Shown piece after piece: positions 11,420 to 23,639 of a DNA stretch of 64,000 nucleotides. The notes beneath the pieces are model-generated. The model worked only from the letters and a program-made list of their open reading frames with translations. It made no database searches and was not told the DNA's origin. Source of the stretch: Monodelphis domestica (taxonomy: Eukaryota; Chordata; Mammalia; Didelphimorphia; Didelphidae); contig NC_077227.1 of NCBI RefSeq assembly GCF_027887165.1, forward strand, positions 539,758,389-539,822,388. Reading direction: 5' to 3'. The translations under genes and the position numbers were made by a program. Every line of letters starts with the position of its first letter. The first letter of the stretch is position 1.

Positions 11420-11586
11420 GCTGCATAGTTGTGTGACTTTGGACAAGTCACATAACTTCTGTCTGCCTCAGTTTTCTCAACTATAAAATGAGGAAACCAA
11501 TAACACCTACTTCCTAGGGTTGTTGTGAGCCTCAGATGAGATTTGTAGGTCTTGTTCATACAGAGTAGGTATTTAGTAAATGCTTA
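11420..11586 (+). repeat. MIR/THER1-like SINE
   Basis: 'gtgtgactttggacaagtca', 'caactataaaatgaggaaac', then the MIR 3' part 'tagggttgttgtgagcctca'. Confidence 0.8.
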
Positions 11587-12156
11587 CTTCCTAATCTGTT
11601 AAATAAAATTAAAGAATTACTAGAAGATCTTCACAATTCAGATATACATTTATGATCCTAAGCAGGTTTCTTAACACCATAGCACCCTCTACCCCAGGGA
11701 TATCTTTTGATCACAGCCTCTTCTGGGAGAAGACATGCCAGTTTCCAAGTGATAGATAACATAGATCCATTTACATATTTGATAATGGCAGACCTCATTC
11801 CTCCAAGATGGCATTCCTAAATACAGGACAATCATTGGAGCATGGGAGTGTAAGGGGGAAATGGGGTTAATTTTTAAAGGTTTGAACTTGATTATTTATG
11901 AGTGTAATCATGAGGAATTTAATTAATTCCAGAGTTTTTATTTACAAAATGTAGAAAGAGGGAAGCAAGAAATCAGAGAGAGGATAAGGTAAGATATCTA
12001 GCCTGAGCATTAAGTAATTTGCTTCCAGCCCCTCTGGGCAGGGAGAATTAGTTTCAGCTGGCCTTGTCAAAGCCAAGGACCCAGGAAGTGTCTCAAAAGT
12101 AGGTCTCTCAAGAGGATAGTTTTTCAGAAAAATCCAGCAGTTAAGAGTCAGCTTTT

Positions 12157-12299
12157 TACTCACCATGTGTCAGTTCAAAGGCACAGGGTCTCAGGTCATG
12201 TAATAGAATGTGGGTCATTCTGTTGTACAGTATGTTGTAGACCCAGAAACAAGCAATGACAGCCATCACCACAACTCCAAAAACAACCTGCTTAAACAT
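12157..12299 (-). other. 47-codon ORF with membrane-anchor start inside LTR
   Basis: ATG at 12299 opens a frame starting MFKQVVFGVVVMAVIACFWV, a short basic stretch followed by a hydrophobic run. It ends at a stop 6 bp past a strong donor-like site (catg/gtgagt) at about 12163. A weak acceptor-like 'ccttag' precedes it. It could be a first coding exon of a type II membrane protein, an LTR-encoded peptide, or chance. The product is not recognised. Confidence 0.2.
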
Positions 12300-13325
12300 G
12301 TTTACTCTTTTTTACTCTGCCTTTCTAAGGATTGTGAGGTTCAGTCAGTCTTAGAGGTGCCAGTTGTAATAGAATGATACTGGTGTTGTCTATAGTAATA
12401 AAGGGGATACTTGGAGATAGATACTATCAGAGGGGGTGCCTATAGGTCACTACTAAATGGCTAATAGATCTATATTAGATGGATTATAGATTAAGATTTT
12501 TCCTACCCTCCACCCTTCACCTCCCTCTTCAAAAGCCTTTCAGCTTTGTCCCTCCCCCCTCCTTCCCAGAGTGGGCTATGAGGTTTAGAGAAGATACTGT
12601 TTCTCTTTTTCTCAAGTAAGGAGGTTTATTGGGGAAGATAGGACAGGATGGAAGACAAGGTAAGAGGGATGGGGTTTTCCCTAATCTATACAAGGAGTTA
12701 GGAGGGTATTGGTAAAGTGGCAATTCAGTCACAACTGTGACACCAAGTCTGTCAGGGTGTCAGTAACAGGGACAATTATTTTCTTCTTTCTTTTTTACAA
12801 ACAGCCAGATAATCTCAGCTTGATTAATTCAAGTCCAGAGACACAATTAGCTCTTTAGGTCCAGCCACCACCCTCAGCCAAAAAAATCTTCCTCTCTCCC
12901 CTCTTCAAAGCCAAGAGAGTCTCTCCAGCCTCAGGTCAGAAGTTAAGAGGGGTCCAGTTAGAAACCTCTCAGCCTAGCCCCCAAAGCAAGTCTCTCCTTC
13001 CCTCCTCTCTCCAAAGCCAAGAGAGAGAGTCCTCCAGTTCAGCTGTGGGGGGTTAACTTCCAACTGCCTTTTCCCAGGAACATTCCAAGTGGAATGTTAC
13101 TTTTTGATTGACAGATGATGTCCCTTGCTTGCAATGAAGATTCTCTCTTTTACAGTCAGCAGATCAAACAATGAAGAATTCCTCCAGTCTCAACTTCCAA
13201 AAAATGAAGACCTGCATCTCACAGGAAGTAACAGCTCCTTTTCAAGATGCTTATTTTGCATCACTTCCTGTGTCTTCCCCTAATTTTATGTCTACCAATC
13301 ACAGTTGATGTTTTGTTTTAGGACT

Positions 13326-13545
13326 CATGGGGGGGGGGGCGGTGCTGGGTAGCTCAGTGGATTGAGAGCCAGGCTTAGAGACAGGAGGTCCTAGGTTCAA
13401 ATCTGACCTCAGATACTTCCCAGCTGTGTGACCCTGGGCAAGTCACTTAACCCCCATTGCCTAGCCCTTACCACTCTTCTACCTTGGAATTAATATACAG
13501 TATTGATTCCAAGATGGAAGGTAAAGGTTTAAAAAGGAAAAAAAA
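13326..13545 (+). repeat. Type A SINE inside LTR
   Basis: Full-length type A copy close to consensus, flanked by 'aggact' on both sides (13320-13325 and just after the A-rich tail). It splits the LTR and is therefore younger. Confidence 0.9.
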
Positions 13546-13914
13546 AGGACTGCCCAGTCAGCAGTCAGTCAATTCTGATTCATCATCCACTATCACACAC
13601 ATGGGTCACAGAATTTCCCCACTCAATGTGTGAAAAAGGGTGTTTGCACCTTTGGTGATTAAATCTAAAAATGGGTAGATCTCTACACTTAACTTTTAAG
13701 TACTGTGTTTTAAAAATAGACAGGGGTTAAGATTTAATCTTCACAATCAGGGGACAGTTAAGTATTTTCATTGTTATAATCAGGGGAGTGTTAAATTTAA
13801 TCTTTACAGGAGAATTTATGAAGAATAATCCCAGGGACTCTGACCTGTTCACTCCTGCTGCCTAGTCACATCCACAAGCCTTACCAAACTTCCCCATTCC
13901 TCCCTCTGTGATCA

Positions 13915-14125
13915 ATCATAGCTCACATTTCTGTAGTACTATAATATTTCACAATATTTATGTTTCATAAAACTCATACAACCTGCCATCAGAAAGGTCA
14001 AGTATTTGCATCCTCATTTTACAGATGAAACTGAAGCTCTCAGAATTTAAGGGAATTGTCTAGAGATGTAGAACTAGTAAACATCAGAGCTGGGATTTGA
14101 ACCCAGGTCTCTCCTGGGTTCTCTC
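13915..14125 (-). repeat. MIR-like SINE, antisense
   Basis: 'catcctcattttacagatga', 'aactgaagctctcagaat' and 'agctgggatttgaacccagg'. Confidence 0.8.
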
Positions 14126-14450
14126 CTAACACCAGGTGTGGTTATTTTCCTATAATATTAGCCTTATATATACACTTTCTTGACAAACTTAGAGAAAAAA
14201 ATGGCCTATTTTCCCCAAAATATATATAGCAATAGCAGTTGTTTCATCTCTTCCCTTAAGTCAGAGGTTCTTAACCTAGGGTCTATTTTAAATATTTTAG
14301 TGTCTCTATTTCTATATAATTGGTTTCTTTTGTATTCCTGTATATTATGTAAATATAATTTTGTACCCTTGGACTTCATCTCCCAGAATCCCTTTCCCTT
14401 TGTCCCCACGTTAGGTGCTTATGTTTTATTGATAAAGTTGTATGTAACTG

Positions 14451-14451
<1 letters not shown>

Positions 14452-14505
<54 letters not shown>
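14452..14505 (+). repeat. (CT)27 microsatellite
   Basis: Uninterrupted CT dinucleotide run. It accounts for the serine/leucine repeat in the ORF read across it. Confidence 0.97.
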
Positions 14506-14507
<2 letters not shown>

Positions 14508-14509
14508 GC

Positions 14510-15290
14510 ATGGGTGGCTAGTAAACTCCTCTTTACCAAGGCTATCACTTTCCTATTATTAATAAATTAATAATTATATATAATATAATAAATTAATAAA
14601 TATTCTAAACATATAAAACTTGGAGTATTGGATATTAATTTTTATTTTTACAATATTTTATTTATGCATTCAAAAATATTATTCTGAGGTGTCTCTGGGT
14701 TTCACCAAACAACCTAAGAGGTTCACAATACAAAAAAAGAAAAAAAATTTAGGAAGTAAAATTTAAATACTTTGCTGGGGCTCCAGGTAGAAATACTGAC
14801 ACTGCCAGCCATTCCTGATGCAATGATGCTCAGTGATCCCAGCTGGACAACAACACACTGGGAAATATTCCAGTACTCCCAGGGCTTGGTCACTTCCAAT
14901 AAAGTCCTATCTCCTTTCTATGCTGCTAGGTGGCAGACATACCACCCCATCACCCCATCATCCACACAGACATTCAGTATAATTACATCCCTGTGTCCTT
15001 CATTCTTCTTTCCTCTGCAATGATTACCACTCCCTCCACTGTCCTGTCAGAAACTGGCATAGGAAAATGAAGAAACCCAGGACGTCTCCGTATCTCCCCA
15101 ATGTGCTAACATGTCCGGAGGCACCAGCTGAGACACATCCATCTCTGATGTACTTTATCTAGAGTAACCTAGTGTCTCCATCTCATGTTCTATAAATACT
15201 GTCACATCAGAAGGGTGACAAGATAATTTAGAAGGTAGTCTCTCCATATATTCATGCCCATATTTGTCAGTAATATGCAGTCAATTCCAA
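14510..15290. other. AT-rich then unclassified sequence
   Basis: The first 250 bp are very AT-rich (TAATTA/ATAAAT words). The rest shows no recognised repeat or gene. Confidence 0.4.
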
Positions 15291-15294
15291 GGAT

Positions 15295-15440
15295 TAGAAT
15301 TGGCAGAGAACTTTGAGGTTGTGTAGGTCAATCCCTCTCATTTCCCAGAGGAAGAAAATGAGACCTAAAGAGCTGAAATGGATGGCCTTCAGTCACTGAT
15401 GTATAAGTGCCAGATGTAGGTTCTCTGACTCTCTGTGGCT
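15295..15440 (-). repeat. Type C SINE, antisense, diverged
   Basis: 'attggcagagaactttgagg', 'gaggaagaaaatgagaccta' and 'tgccagatgtaggttctctg'. Confidence 0.65.
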
Positions 15441-15644
15441 CTTTCCAGTATACCATCCAGCTATTTACTGAAGTTCTCCTCTGATAAGTCACTCAATATA
15501 GACTGCTGGTGAAGACTGGGTTCTGGGAAGTTATGCTTCCTCAAGAGGATCCACCAAACTAGAATGGTTTTGAATAAGAACTCGCCCAATGCTTGCCTAA
15601 CTACATTTGGACAGGCTTGGCACTTGAACATTAGCCATCCCACT

Positions 15645-15757
15645 TATTGTGAGACAATCTCCTTACCTCCCTGAACCCTGATTTTCTCATCTGTAAAATA
15701 AGAGAGACCAGTATGGATCTCTAAGCCATCATCTCTGCCAGCTATAAAATCTTAATA
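15645..15757 (+). repeat. Type C SINE, 5' truncated
   Basis: 'ttctcatctgtaaaataaga' and a worn tail 'gccagctataaaatctta'. Confidence 0.65.
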
Positions 15758-15799
15758 TTCAACTTGAAGGACAAAATGGTATTTTAGAGTATCTTTAAC

Positions 15800-16130
15800 T
15801 CATTCTTCAGACTTTATCATCATTTCTTACCTGCCTTCTCACCTTACTCCTACAGTCCCCTTCCTTCCTCCATGATGGAGTTCTTTCTGTGTCCCCCAAT
15901 TTGTAGCAGGGCCCAGACGGGCCATCCCTTATTTTTCAGACTCTGGCACTTTGCTCCTGCTTAGGTACTTTCCTCTTCCCCTTACTCCCTGCTTTTCAGC
16001 TCCTGTTTTTGCATCGTCTTCTGTCCTTCGAATGTAAGCCTCTTAGGGACCATGTTCCTTTTTTGCTTATATCTTTAATCCCATGCTTAGCATAGTGTCT
16101 GGCAGCTGTTCATCAATTTTCATTGAAGAG
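15800..16130 (+). repeat. L2 LINE 3' end
   Basis: Pyrimidine-rich L2 3' text, then 'gaatgtaagcctcttaggga' and 'atgcttagcatagtgtctgg'. Confidence 0.65.
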
Positions 16131-17325
16131 GAAAAAATGAACTGTCCTACTCTCTGAAGTGTTTTGCTGTTTAAATAATAACTGTCCAAGGAGTCAGGGG
16201 TAGGAGATGTAGATGAAAATTTTAATATGAAAAAATCCAGTTTACTTGCATTAATTAATCCCTTATTTAGAGCCTACACTAAATTTATACACATAATTTT
16301 ACTCAATTTCTGGATTTGGGATGATTATTTCCTCCCACTTAACGACTAAATGTAAAATTAAAAGCACAAAATGAGCCCAAACCCATCACCCAGTATCTGC
16401 CTTCTTATGGTAGGAGCACCATATGTCGGGCCAGTCAAAGTCCCATATATTTTTAAGATCAGAAAATGTTAGGCATTTGAACTAGGGGGTGGGAATAGAG
16501 GATGGAAATGAAAATTGATTGCTCAAACCTTTTCTTTTTTATCCTCTTGTTTTAGTTTCTCTCTCTTATGCCACTCCTTTGGGGCCTTGTTTCCAGATGA
16601 TACTATTTTTCTGTGCATCAGATAATAAGGTTAGACTTTTATAATGCATTAGAGCAATGGACTTCACACCAAACTGAGAGAAATTTTTCATGGTTTGGGA
16701 GGGAAAAAAGGATGAAGCCATCACGTAGACTTTGGTTTCAGAAGACACAGGCACATATCTATAATTGTCAAAGGAAGTTCCATGATATTTTAAAATTTAT
16801 TATTCCCCTTGGTAAATCCATTTTCTTGGCCCTCATTAAAGCTAGGGATGGCAGATTTCAGAACAAGACCAGTGTTCAGTAATGAACAAAAACCGCTATC
16901 TCAATCCTGAGTGACACTTGTGAACACTTGGAGGCACAAGGGTTTCTCTGGAGTAAGATGAAGTTAATGGAAGCATTTGGGTAACATCTGCATGACTCCT
17001 CAGCCTCTATAGGCCAGCTTGAACTGCGGTGAAATGGGATGGAAGATTTCTCTGATTATCACTTAAGAACCCAATTGGCTGGAGTTCCCCCTTTTTAAGC
17101 ACTATTCAGAATAATGCATAGTTTCAAGAGAGAGTCTTTCTAAACAAAACACATTAGTGATGGGGAACAGAGAGATCCCTACAGACACAGCCTAGTGGGT
17201 AATAAGAATCAGATTGTTAAATCATGGCAACATCATCATTTGCTAAAGAAAAAGCTCTTTTCCCATCTGAGATTTGATAAAACTCTAACATTTTTGTAAG
17301 ATAATTGTGAGAATCAAGGCTGTAT
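16131..17325. other. Unclassified sequence
   Basis: About 1.2 kb without a recognised repeat. Overlapping short ORFs on both strands (16566-16882) lack known motifs. Confidence 0.4.
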
Positions 17326-17327
17326 CA

Positions 17328-17503
17328 TAGCATTTTGGATTTAGATGTAGAAGGAGGTCTTAGAGGTCATCTAATTCAGTCTTTTCATTTTGCAGATGAG
17401 GAAACTGAGGCCACAGAAGGTAAATGACTTGCCCAAAGTAGTGGCTGATTCAAATTCATGTTCCCTGACTCCAAATCAAGTTCTTTTACTATGCCACACT
17501 TGC
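17328..17503 (-). repeat. Type C SINE, antisense
   Basis: 'ggtcttagaggtcatctaat', 'ttgcagatgaggaaactgag' and 'ctgactccaaatcaag' are a good match. Confidence 0.85.
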
Positions 17504-18096
17504 CTGAAATATTATCTTGACCCAGTTGGAAGCTTGCAAGTAAGGAGGTGAGGAGGGGCCCAAAGGATGATAAATGGAGGAGACTGATATTCTTACCTTT
17601 CATATCTTTCACCCTAAGTTCAAGTCCCTTATTTTCACAAAAAAGATGAGTTTCAGTTTAATTTTGATTCACAGATCAGCAGTTTATCCAAATAGGGAAA
17701 CCAACAATTTAATGAGAACATGAGTTTCACTTATGAAGTATTAAATCAACTCAGCATGACAGGATTAAGAGTCATGTGCAGGGCAGGGAATCATTGTGCC
17801 CTATGCCTTACTCTCATGAGATTTTATCGAGCTCTCTCATAATAAGGGGCCAATGCTCAAATGCTTCAAAAAAATGGGAAGAAGCTAAAATAATTTGAAT
17901 GAGAGATAATGGTTTTTAAAGTAATAAAACCTCTCTTTGGAGGTTGGCACTTGTGTGTGTGTATGTGTGTGTATAAAAGAGAGAAAAACTTTGAGACACT
18001 TTTTTTCCTTTTAAATGTTTAAATGTTTAAAAGCTCAGACTCATTTGGCTTGAGTCAATGGATTCTCTCTCATTCTCATGCTTTCTGCTTCCCCCA
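17504..18096. other. Unclassified sequence
   Basis: No gene or repeat recognised apart from a short GT-rich run near 17953. Confidence 0.4.
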
Positions 18097-18849
18097 ACCC
18101 CCAATTCTTTAAATTTTTTTTTTTACTATTTAGTCAATTTAGAACATTTTTCCTTGGTTACAAGAATCATATTCTATCCCTCCCTCCCCTACCCCACCTT
18201 CCCATAGCTAGCGTGCAATTTCACTGGGTATTACATGTGTCCTTGATCAGAACCTATTTCCATGTTGTTGGCGTTTGCACTAGGATGTTCATTTAGAGTC
18301 TACATCCCCAATGATATCCCCTCAACCCATGTATTCGTTGTTTTTCTTCTGTGTTTCTACTCCCACAGTTTTTCCTCTGAATGTGGGTAGTGGTTTTTCT
18401 CATAAATTCCTCCGAGTTGTTCAGGATCACTGCATTGCCACTAATGGAGAAGTCCATTACATTCAATTGTACCACAGTGTGTCAGTCTCTGTGTACAATG
18501 TTCTCCTGGTTCTGTTCCTTTCGCTCTGCATCAATTCCTGGAGGTCGTTCCAGTCCCCATTGAGTTCCTCCACTTTATTATTCCTTTTAGCACAATAGTA
18601 TTCCATCACCAACATATACCACAATTTGTTCAGCCACTCCTCATTTGAAGGGCATCCCCTCATTTTCCAATTTTTTTGCCACCACAAAGAGCGCAGTTAT
18701 GAATATTCTTGTATATGTCTTTTTCCTTATTATCTCTTTGGAGTACAAGCCCAGCAGTGCTATGGATGGATCAAAGTGCAGACGGTCTTTTATTGTCCTT
18801 TGGGCATAGTTCCAAATTGCCCTCCAGAATGCCACCCCCGATTCTTAAA
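18097..18849 (-). mobile_element. 5'-truncated L1 LINE, antisense
   Basis: Poly-T from 18114 marks the 3' tail. The minus strand carries the L1 ORF2 C-terminal region: '[20 protein letters not shown]' and 'VMEYYCAKRNNKVEELNGDW' are readable, preceded by FDPSIALLGLYSKE, all in the order of L1 ORF2. Near-identical flanks of about 16 bp ('acccccaattctttaaa' at 18097 and 'acccccgattcttaaac' at 18834) are target-site duplications with a few mutations. Stops break the frame. The 3' UTR differs from that of the L1 at 50819. Confidence 0.9.
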
Positions 18850-19119
18850 CTAGACATTTAGATGATTCCAAACAGTGATTTCCATAGGATTGGCATTAGG
18901 CATATGGATTTTACTCTTGGTAATGTGACAGACTGGACTATAGGAATTAGTATAAAAACTGATATTTGGATCAAGGAGAAGCAATTGACTCACAAGATAG
19001 GAAAGCTGTGGTGGGCCCTAATTTTCCAAATAAACTGGCATTAATGACATCCTTTCAAAACCCAGTTTTTGAGCTGCTGCTATTCCCTGATTAACGCAAT
19101 GTCCCCCCCTCCCGCTTTA

Positions 19120-19770
19120 GTAGATTTTTAATTTTACCAATTACATGTAATAACAATTTTCCACATAAGTTTTCTGAAGTTATAAGACCCAAGTTGTCTC
19201 CCTTCCTCCCTTCCTTCCCCCTTCCTGGAAATGGTAAACAATTTGATCTGGATGTGTTATCCTGCAAAACATTCCCTAGTTGATGGACATCCCTTCAATT
19301 TCCAATTCTTTGGCACCAGTAAAATGGCTATTCTAAATATTTTTGTACAATTAGGCCATTCCCCCCTTTTATTTAATCTTTTTGGGATACAGACTTAGTA
19401 GTGTTATTACAGGATCAAAGGCTGGCTATACACTGTTTTATAACCCTTTGGGTATACTTCCCAATTGCTCTCCAGAATGGTTAGTTCCATTCAAAACTCT
19501 ACCAGCAATGAATTAGTGTCCCAATTTTGCCATATCCCTTTCAACATTTATCACTTTCCTTTACTGTCATATTGACCAATGTGATAGGTGTGGATATGAG
19601 GATAATGAGGATAGCCTCAGATATATTCTAATTTGCATTTCTCTAATCAAGAGTGATTTGGAATATTTTTTCATATGATTGTTGAAAGCTTTGATTTCTT
19701 CATCTGAAAGCTGTTTGTTCATATCCTTTGATCATTTCTAAATTGGGGGATGCACTATATCTCTTTTAAT
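19120..19770 (-). mobile_element. Older L1 ORF2 3' fragment, antisense
   Basis: The reverse complement gives decayed L1 ORF2 C-terminal text such as 'WDTNSLLVEF' and 'KNWKLKGCPSTRE', in the same order as the L1s at 18 and 51 kb but with several frameshifts and stops. Confidence 0.75.
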
Positions 19771-19779
19771 GAAGCCTAC

Positions 19780-20360
19780 AGTGACATTACTTTTCTTGTC
19801 TGCCATTTCCCATTTCCTGAGTCTGAATTCTACTGAAAACCTTAGATCTTTTTTGGAAAGTCATGCCTCCCCAATATAGACTGACAAGGTTGACTTTTTT
19901 TCTCACACAAGTGTAACACTTTACATTCATCCTTATCATAATATAATCTCATCTTGTGAGATTTGCTTCAATGTTTTAGCTTGCTGGGTTATTTTATTTT
20001 ATTTTTATTTTGGTCTCAACATGTTAGCTATTTTTCCTAGTTTCATGTCTCTTACAAATATGACAAGCATGGCCTCTGTGTCTTTATCCAAGTTATTGAT
20101 AAAAATAAAAACGAAAACCAGCACAAGTACAACACTAGACCTCCTTTCATGTTGATATCACACTTGCTCTCCTCTTTGAGTCCATTCCTGCAAGCAGTTT
20201 TGAATGATACTAAACTATAGTCCAACCTATATTTCTCCACCCTGTCCCCAAGAATAGTATGAGAGACTTTGCCAAATGCCTTACTAAAACTTAGACAGTT
20301 TGTATCCCAATGTCCCTTTGATCTCCTGGTCTAGTAACCCTATTAAAAAAAGATAATTTT
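19780..20360 (-). mobile_element. CR1/L3 LINE reverse-transcriptase region, antisense
   Basis: Plus-strand landmarks 'gacaagcatggcctctgtgt', 'ctttatccaagttattgata' and 'gagactttgccaaatgcctt' are the reverse of CR1-family RT segments. The minus strand reads FIFINNLDKDTEA, like the RT 'FINDL' block. Heavily mutated. Confidence 0.75.
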
Positions 20361-20705
20361 AGTTTGGTGTGAAATATTATTGAGGAGTTGATGCAAAAAG
20401 ATGATGATCTTTTTTCTTCTAAATGTCAACTAGCCATTCCTTTAATTGTACATTCTAGAATTAGAAACCACATACTTATTCTGGAAATGAGCATCTCTCT
20501 TTCTCTCTCCTCTCTCTGTCTCTCCCTAACCTTAGCAGACCCTAAATTTGTTACTTCCTTTTTAATTCTTTTCTCTGCAGTCATATTGAGGTAAACAGAT
20601 TAAAGCAGATATCAAGACTCTTATTCACATCTCATTTTTTCCTCTAAAAAAAGAAATTCTTTCTTGGTAAGAAGAAAGAATATATAAACCAAACTGGATT
20701 CCATA

Positions 20706-20908
20706 AGCTCATAGATATTGATCTGGGAGGGACCTCAGAGGTTATCTAGCATGATGCCCTCATTTTGAAAAAGAGGAAATGAAGGCACAGAGGGTTTGTA
20801 ACTTACACAAATCAAATCTATAGCAACTGATAGAAATGAGATTTGAATTCATCCACTGTGATTTCACTTCTAGCAAATGCGCCTTCCACTATTAACATGT
20901 TGCCTCTT
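20706..20908 (-). repeat. Type C SINE, antisense
   Basis: 'gggagggacctcagaggtta', 'aagaggaaatgaaggcacag' and 'atgagatttgaattcatcca'. Confidence 0.75.
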
Positions 20909-21199
20909 AAACTGAAGTATGATGGATGAACCTGCCATAATAATCCTACAGCAATGCTGCATCATGCTACAGAGGTAAGCATGGATTCTTAAAGATACAA
21001 GTTCTATCTAGCCAGTCCTACCAAGATGAACGGTCCACCTCCTGGACTGTCTATTGTCTGAGGCCACCTGAAGACCAGATTAACTAAGTAGCGAGCGTCT
21101 TGCCACCAGGCTTGACCGCAGGGTGACCAATTTTTGAGTCATGGCAACTTTCAATGACTGTCTCCCAAGTCTCAGAGGAATTATGCTTTGAGTCCGTAT

Positions 21200-21475
21200 A
21201 ATGGAGACGATACCAACAGAACCGAAGATCCCTGAAGTCTCAAAGTGTGAGGCGTTAAAGTTGGATGTGAAGAATAATTTCCCAGTGTTAAGGCTGTTAA
21301 ACACTGAAATGGTTTCCCTGAGGGAGATTATGTAATCTTCTCCGTAGGTGTTTGAAAATATGACGGATCTTGATTTGCCTGGGCTCGCTTCCTGTGGTCC
21401 TGCCTAGAGGTGTGTGGCTGGACTTCCATGACCTCTTGGCTTTCTTCCTCCTCTTCAAAATGGGGTTAATAATTC
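21200..21475 (+). repeat. CR1/L3 LINE 3' end
   Basis: 'ttggatgtgaagaataattt', 'cactgaaatggtttccctga' and 'ggtgtgtggctggacttcca' follow the order of the CR1/L3 3' UTR. Confidence 0.65.
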
Positions 21476-22036
21476 TTGCTTTCCTTGCAGGGGTTTTGTG
21501 AGCATGTGAATCACTGAGAAGATGTAAACTGCTATTATAAGAGTTGTAATTATAATCATTACTGCTAATAGACCACTGGGCTTGACTCTCAGAGAGTTCA
21601 CCAGGGAATGTGAGGATAAAGAACTGAGACAAGAACAGTCAAGTCTGCACTCAGGCAATTAACATCACCTTGAGGTTGAAGATCACCTTTCTTCTGGGCT
21701 TTTTCAAGTTTATGAACTCAATGAGGCAGGGCTTCTATTAGAAGGAATCCCACAGGATAGCAGGGTCAGCCTCCTTTTTGGAGTGAAGGGAAAGTTATCT
21801 TCTAGGAAAGGTGTCTTAAGTTCAGAGGGAAACAAATATCTCTCTCTGTGGCATGCAGAACACTGCTCTGATTTGTTAGTACTTCCCTAGGATGCAGAAG
21901 AGAGGCAACCATAATGTCAGGGGAAAGACAAAGGAGGAAGATGATTAAGTGAAAAATGGAAGGTATTAGAGCTCTACAACCAGAAAATAAATATTAGGAA
22001 ACAGGATGGAATAAAAGGAAGAATATGGGATCTAAC

Positions 22037-22228
22037 ATTGTGGCCTCGTGGAAAGAATATTTGATTAGAAATCAGAAGATCTGGGTTCAAATTCTAGCTG
22101 TTCTGATACTTAATACCTATGTGACTTCCAGCCTTCAGTTTCCTTTTTTTTTTTTAACCAGATGATGAAGTTGGACTAGATGGATTCTAATGATTGTCCC
22201 ACCCCTAAAACCTATGATCTAGGATCCT
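22037..22228 (+). repeat. Type C SINE
   Basis: 'gatctgggttcaaattctag', a poly-T slip in the core, and 'gttggactagatggattcta'. Confidence 0.85.
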
Positions 22229-22599
22229 TAGTTTTTGTAACAAAGCTAGTTCCCACAGGACCACCATCTTCTGGAAAAATATGAATTCCAAATCTTTGTA
22301 ACACATGACCAGTAGTAGTACTTCACTTCATATAGCAGTCCATTGCTATAGGCATATGATGGACACAATAAATCCTTATTAATTAATTGATTCCAACTGC
22401 TGTAATTATTAGTAAATTTTTCCCTGTACTGAGTCACAAAGATGAGAGGAAGGGTGGATACAAGGCTGGTCTTAAACTATGGAAGTTCTGGGATTAAGTC
22501 CACATCCCAAACAAATCTCTAAGAAGGCAGAATCCAAGTCTGCACCAAATTGGAGCCCCAAATGTACCTCTCTGTAACTTTTACCCATTAGTCTTAATT

Positions 22600-22690
22600 T
22601 TATATTTTAGAGCTGGAAGGAACCTTCTCACAGTTCATTTAGCCCAGTGCCCTCCTTTTCTCATTTTATAAAGTGAGGCACCAAGATGCC
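22600..22690 (-). repeat. Type C SINE fragment, antisense
   Basis: 'agagctggaaggaaccttct' and 'ttctcattttataaagtgag'. Confidence 0.7.
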
Positions 22691-22711
22691 AATAATTTTC
22701 TCAAGGATCAG

Positions 22712-22990
22712 GTAATAAAACCATTTGTGTTTGCTGATGACATGATGGTATATGTGGAAAATCCTTGAAATTTAACCAAAAATGTAGATAACAATCAACA
22801 ATTTTAACAAAGTAGCAGGATATAAAATAAATCCATATAAATTGTCAGCATTTTAAAATATTACCAACACAGACCTACAAGAAGAGATAGAAAGAGATAC
22901 TCCATTTAAAAGTAACCACAGATAGAATAAAAAAACTTGGGAGTGTACCCTGCCAAAACAAACCTAGAAACAACAAGAACATAACTATAA
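22712..22990 (+). mobile_element. L1 ORF2 reverse-transcriptase fragment
   Basis: Reads FADDMMVYVENP, the L1 form of the RT catalytic F/YADD motif (12-residue match by eye). A decayed continuation follows with 'NLGVYP' in the place of the L1 'YLGIQL' block. Stops are frequent, and no 3' tail or target duplication is visible. Confidence 0.75.
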
Positions 22991-23298
22991 CCCCTTTTTA
23001 CACAAATAGTCATATCTAAGCGACTTGCTTAATGACCTCTAGACTTTCTTCTAAAGCTGTTATTTTTGTTTCTACAATAGTCATAGCTAGATGTTCTAGG
23101 TTCCTTTAAGAAGAATGTGTAGAATTATCAGAGACTATTAAGAACAGGACAGCAAACTTACAAATGGGACCAAAAGGCCTAAAACTAATATCTAGAACAG
23201 GGAGTCCACTATTCATGGTCCAAAAGCTATGTAGTTAGGTTGTTTTGTAAAGGCATTGGGTTCCAAATAGTTAATGGTAAAATAGCAACTGAAAATAC

Positions 23299-23525
23299 TC
23301 TCTCTCCTTCCCTTCCCCCCACTTCCTCCCTCTTTCCCTCTTTCCCTCTCTCCTCCTTCTCCTCCTCTTTCTTCTTCTTCTCTTTCTCTCCCTCCCTCCC
23401 TCCCTCTCTCTGTCTCTGTCTCTCTTTCTCTCCCTCCCTCTCTCTCTTTCTTTCTCTCTCTCCCCCTCCTACTTCTCTTCATCTTACTGTGTCTCTCCAT
23501 CTCTCTCTGTCTATGTCTCTTTTTC
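23299..23525 (+). repeat. Polypyrimidine tract (CTCC/TCTC-rich)
   Basis: About 225 bp almost wholly C/T on the plus strand with few purines. ORFs across it are only Ser/Pro/Leu or Arg/Glu repeats. Confidence 0.9.
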
Positions 23526-23639
23526 ACCCTTCTAGAAAGAAATTGTATGAAGTTATTTTAAGGACTATCTGTGCTAGACTGGTATAGGTGACACTGTTGA
23601 AAAAGTGTGTGTGTGTCTATATGTGTTTGCACACTTGCA

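Larger units (their letters stand above)
11843..13808 (-). mobile_element. Long ERV LTR (solo), antisense
   Basis: Plus-strand boundaries TGTAAGG ... TTTACA are flanked by the same 4 bp, 'ggag', on both sides (ending at 11842 and starting at 13809), as for a gammaretrovirus-type insertion. A poly(A) signal (AATAAA on the minus strand) lies near 11945, about 100 bp from the 3' end. Its surroundings resemble those of the LTR at 51922-52649, and the two also share 'atgtctaccaatcacag' and the 5' edge TGTxAAGATT. Even without the inserted SINE the LTR is about 1.75 kb, which is long, so extra inserted sequence is possible. No internal retroviral genes adjoin it. Confidence 0.7.

Noticed and set aside
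12157..12299. First exon of a Golgi glycosyltransferase
   Set aside because: The N-terminus has the look of a type II anchor, but no family-specific motif is present and it lies within an LTR. Kept only as an unnamed ORF.
18311..18687. Several overlapping ORFs at 18.3-18.9 kb as separate genes
   Set aside because: They are shadows of the antisense L1 ORF2 end.
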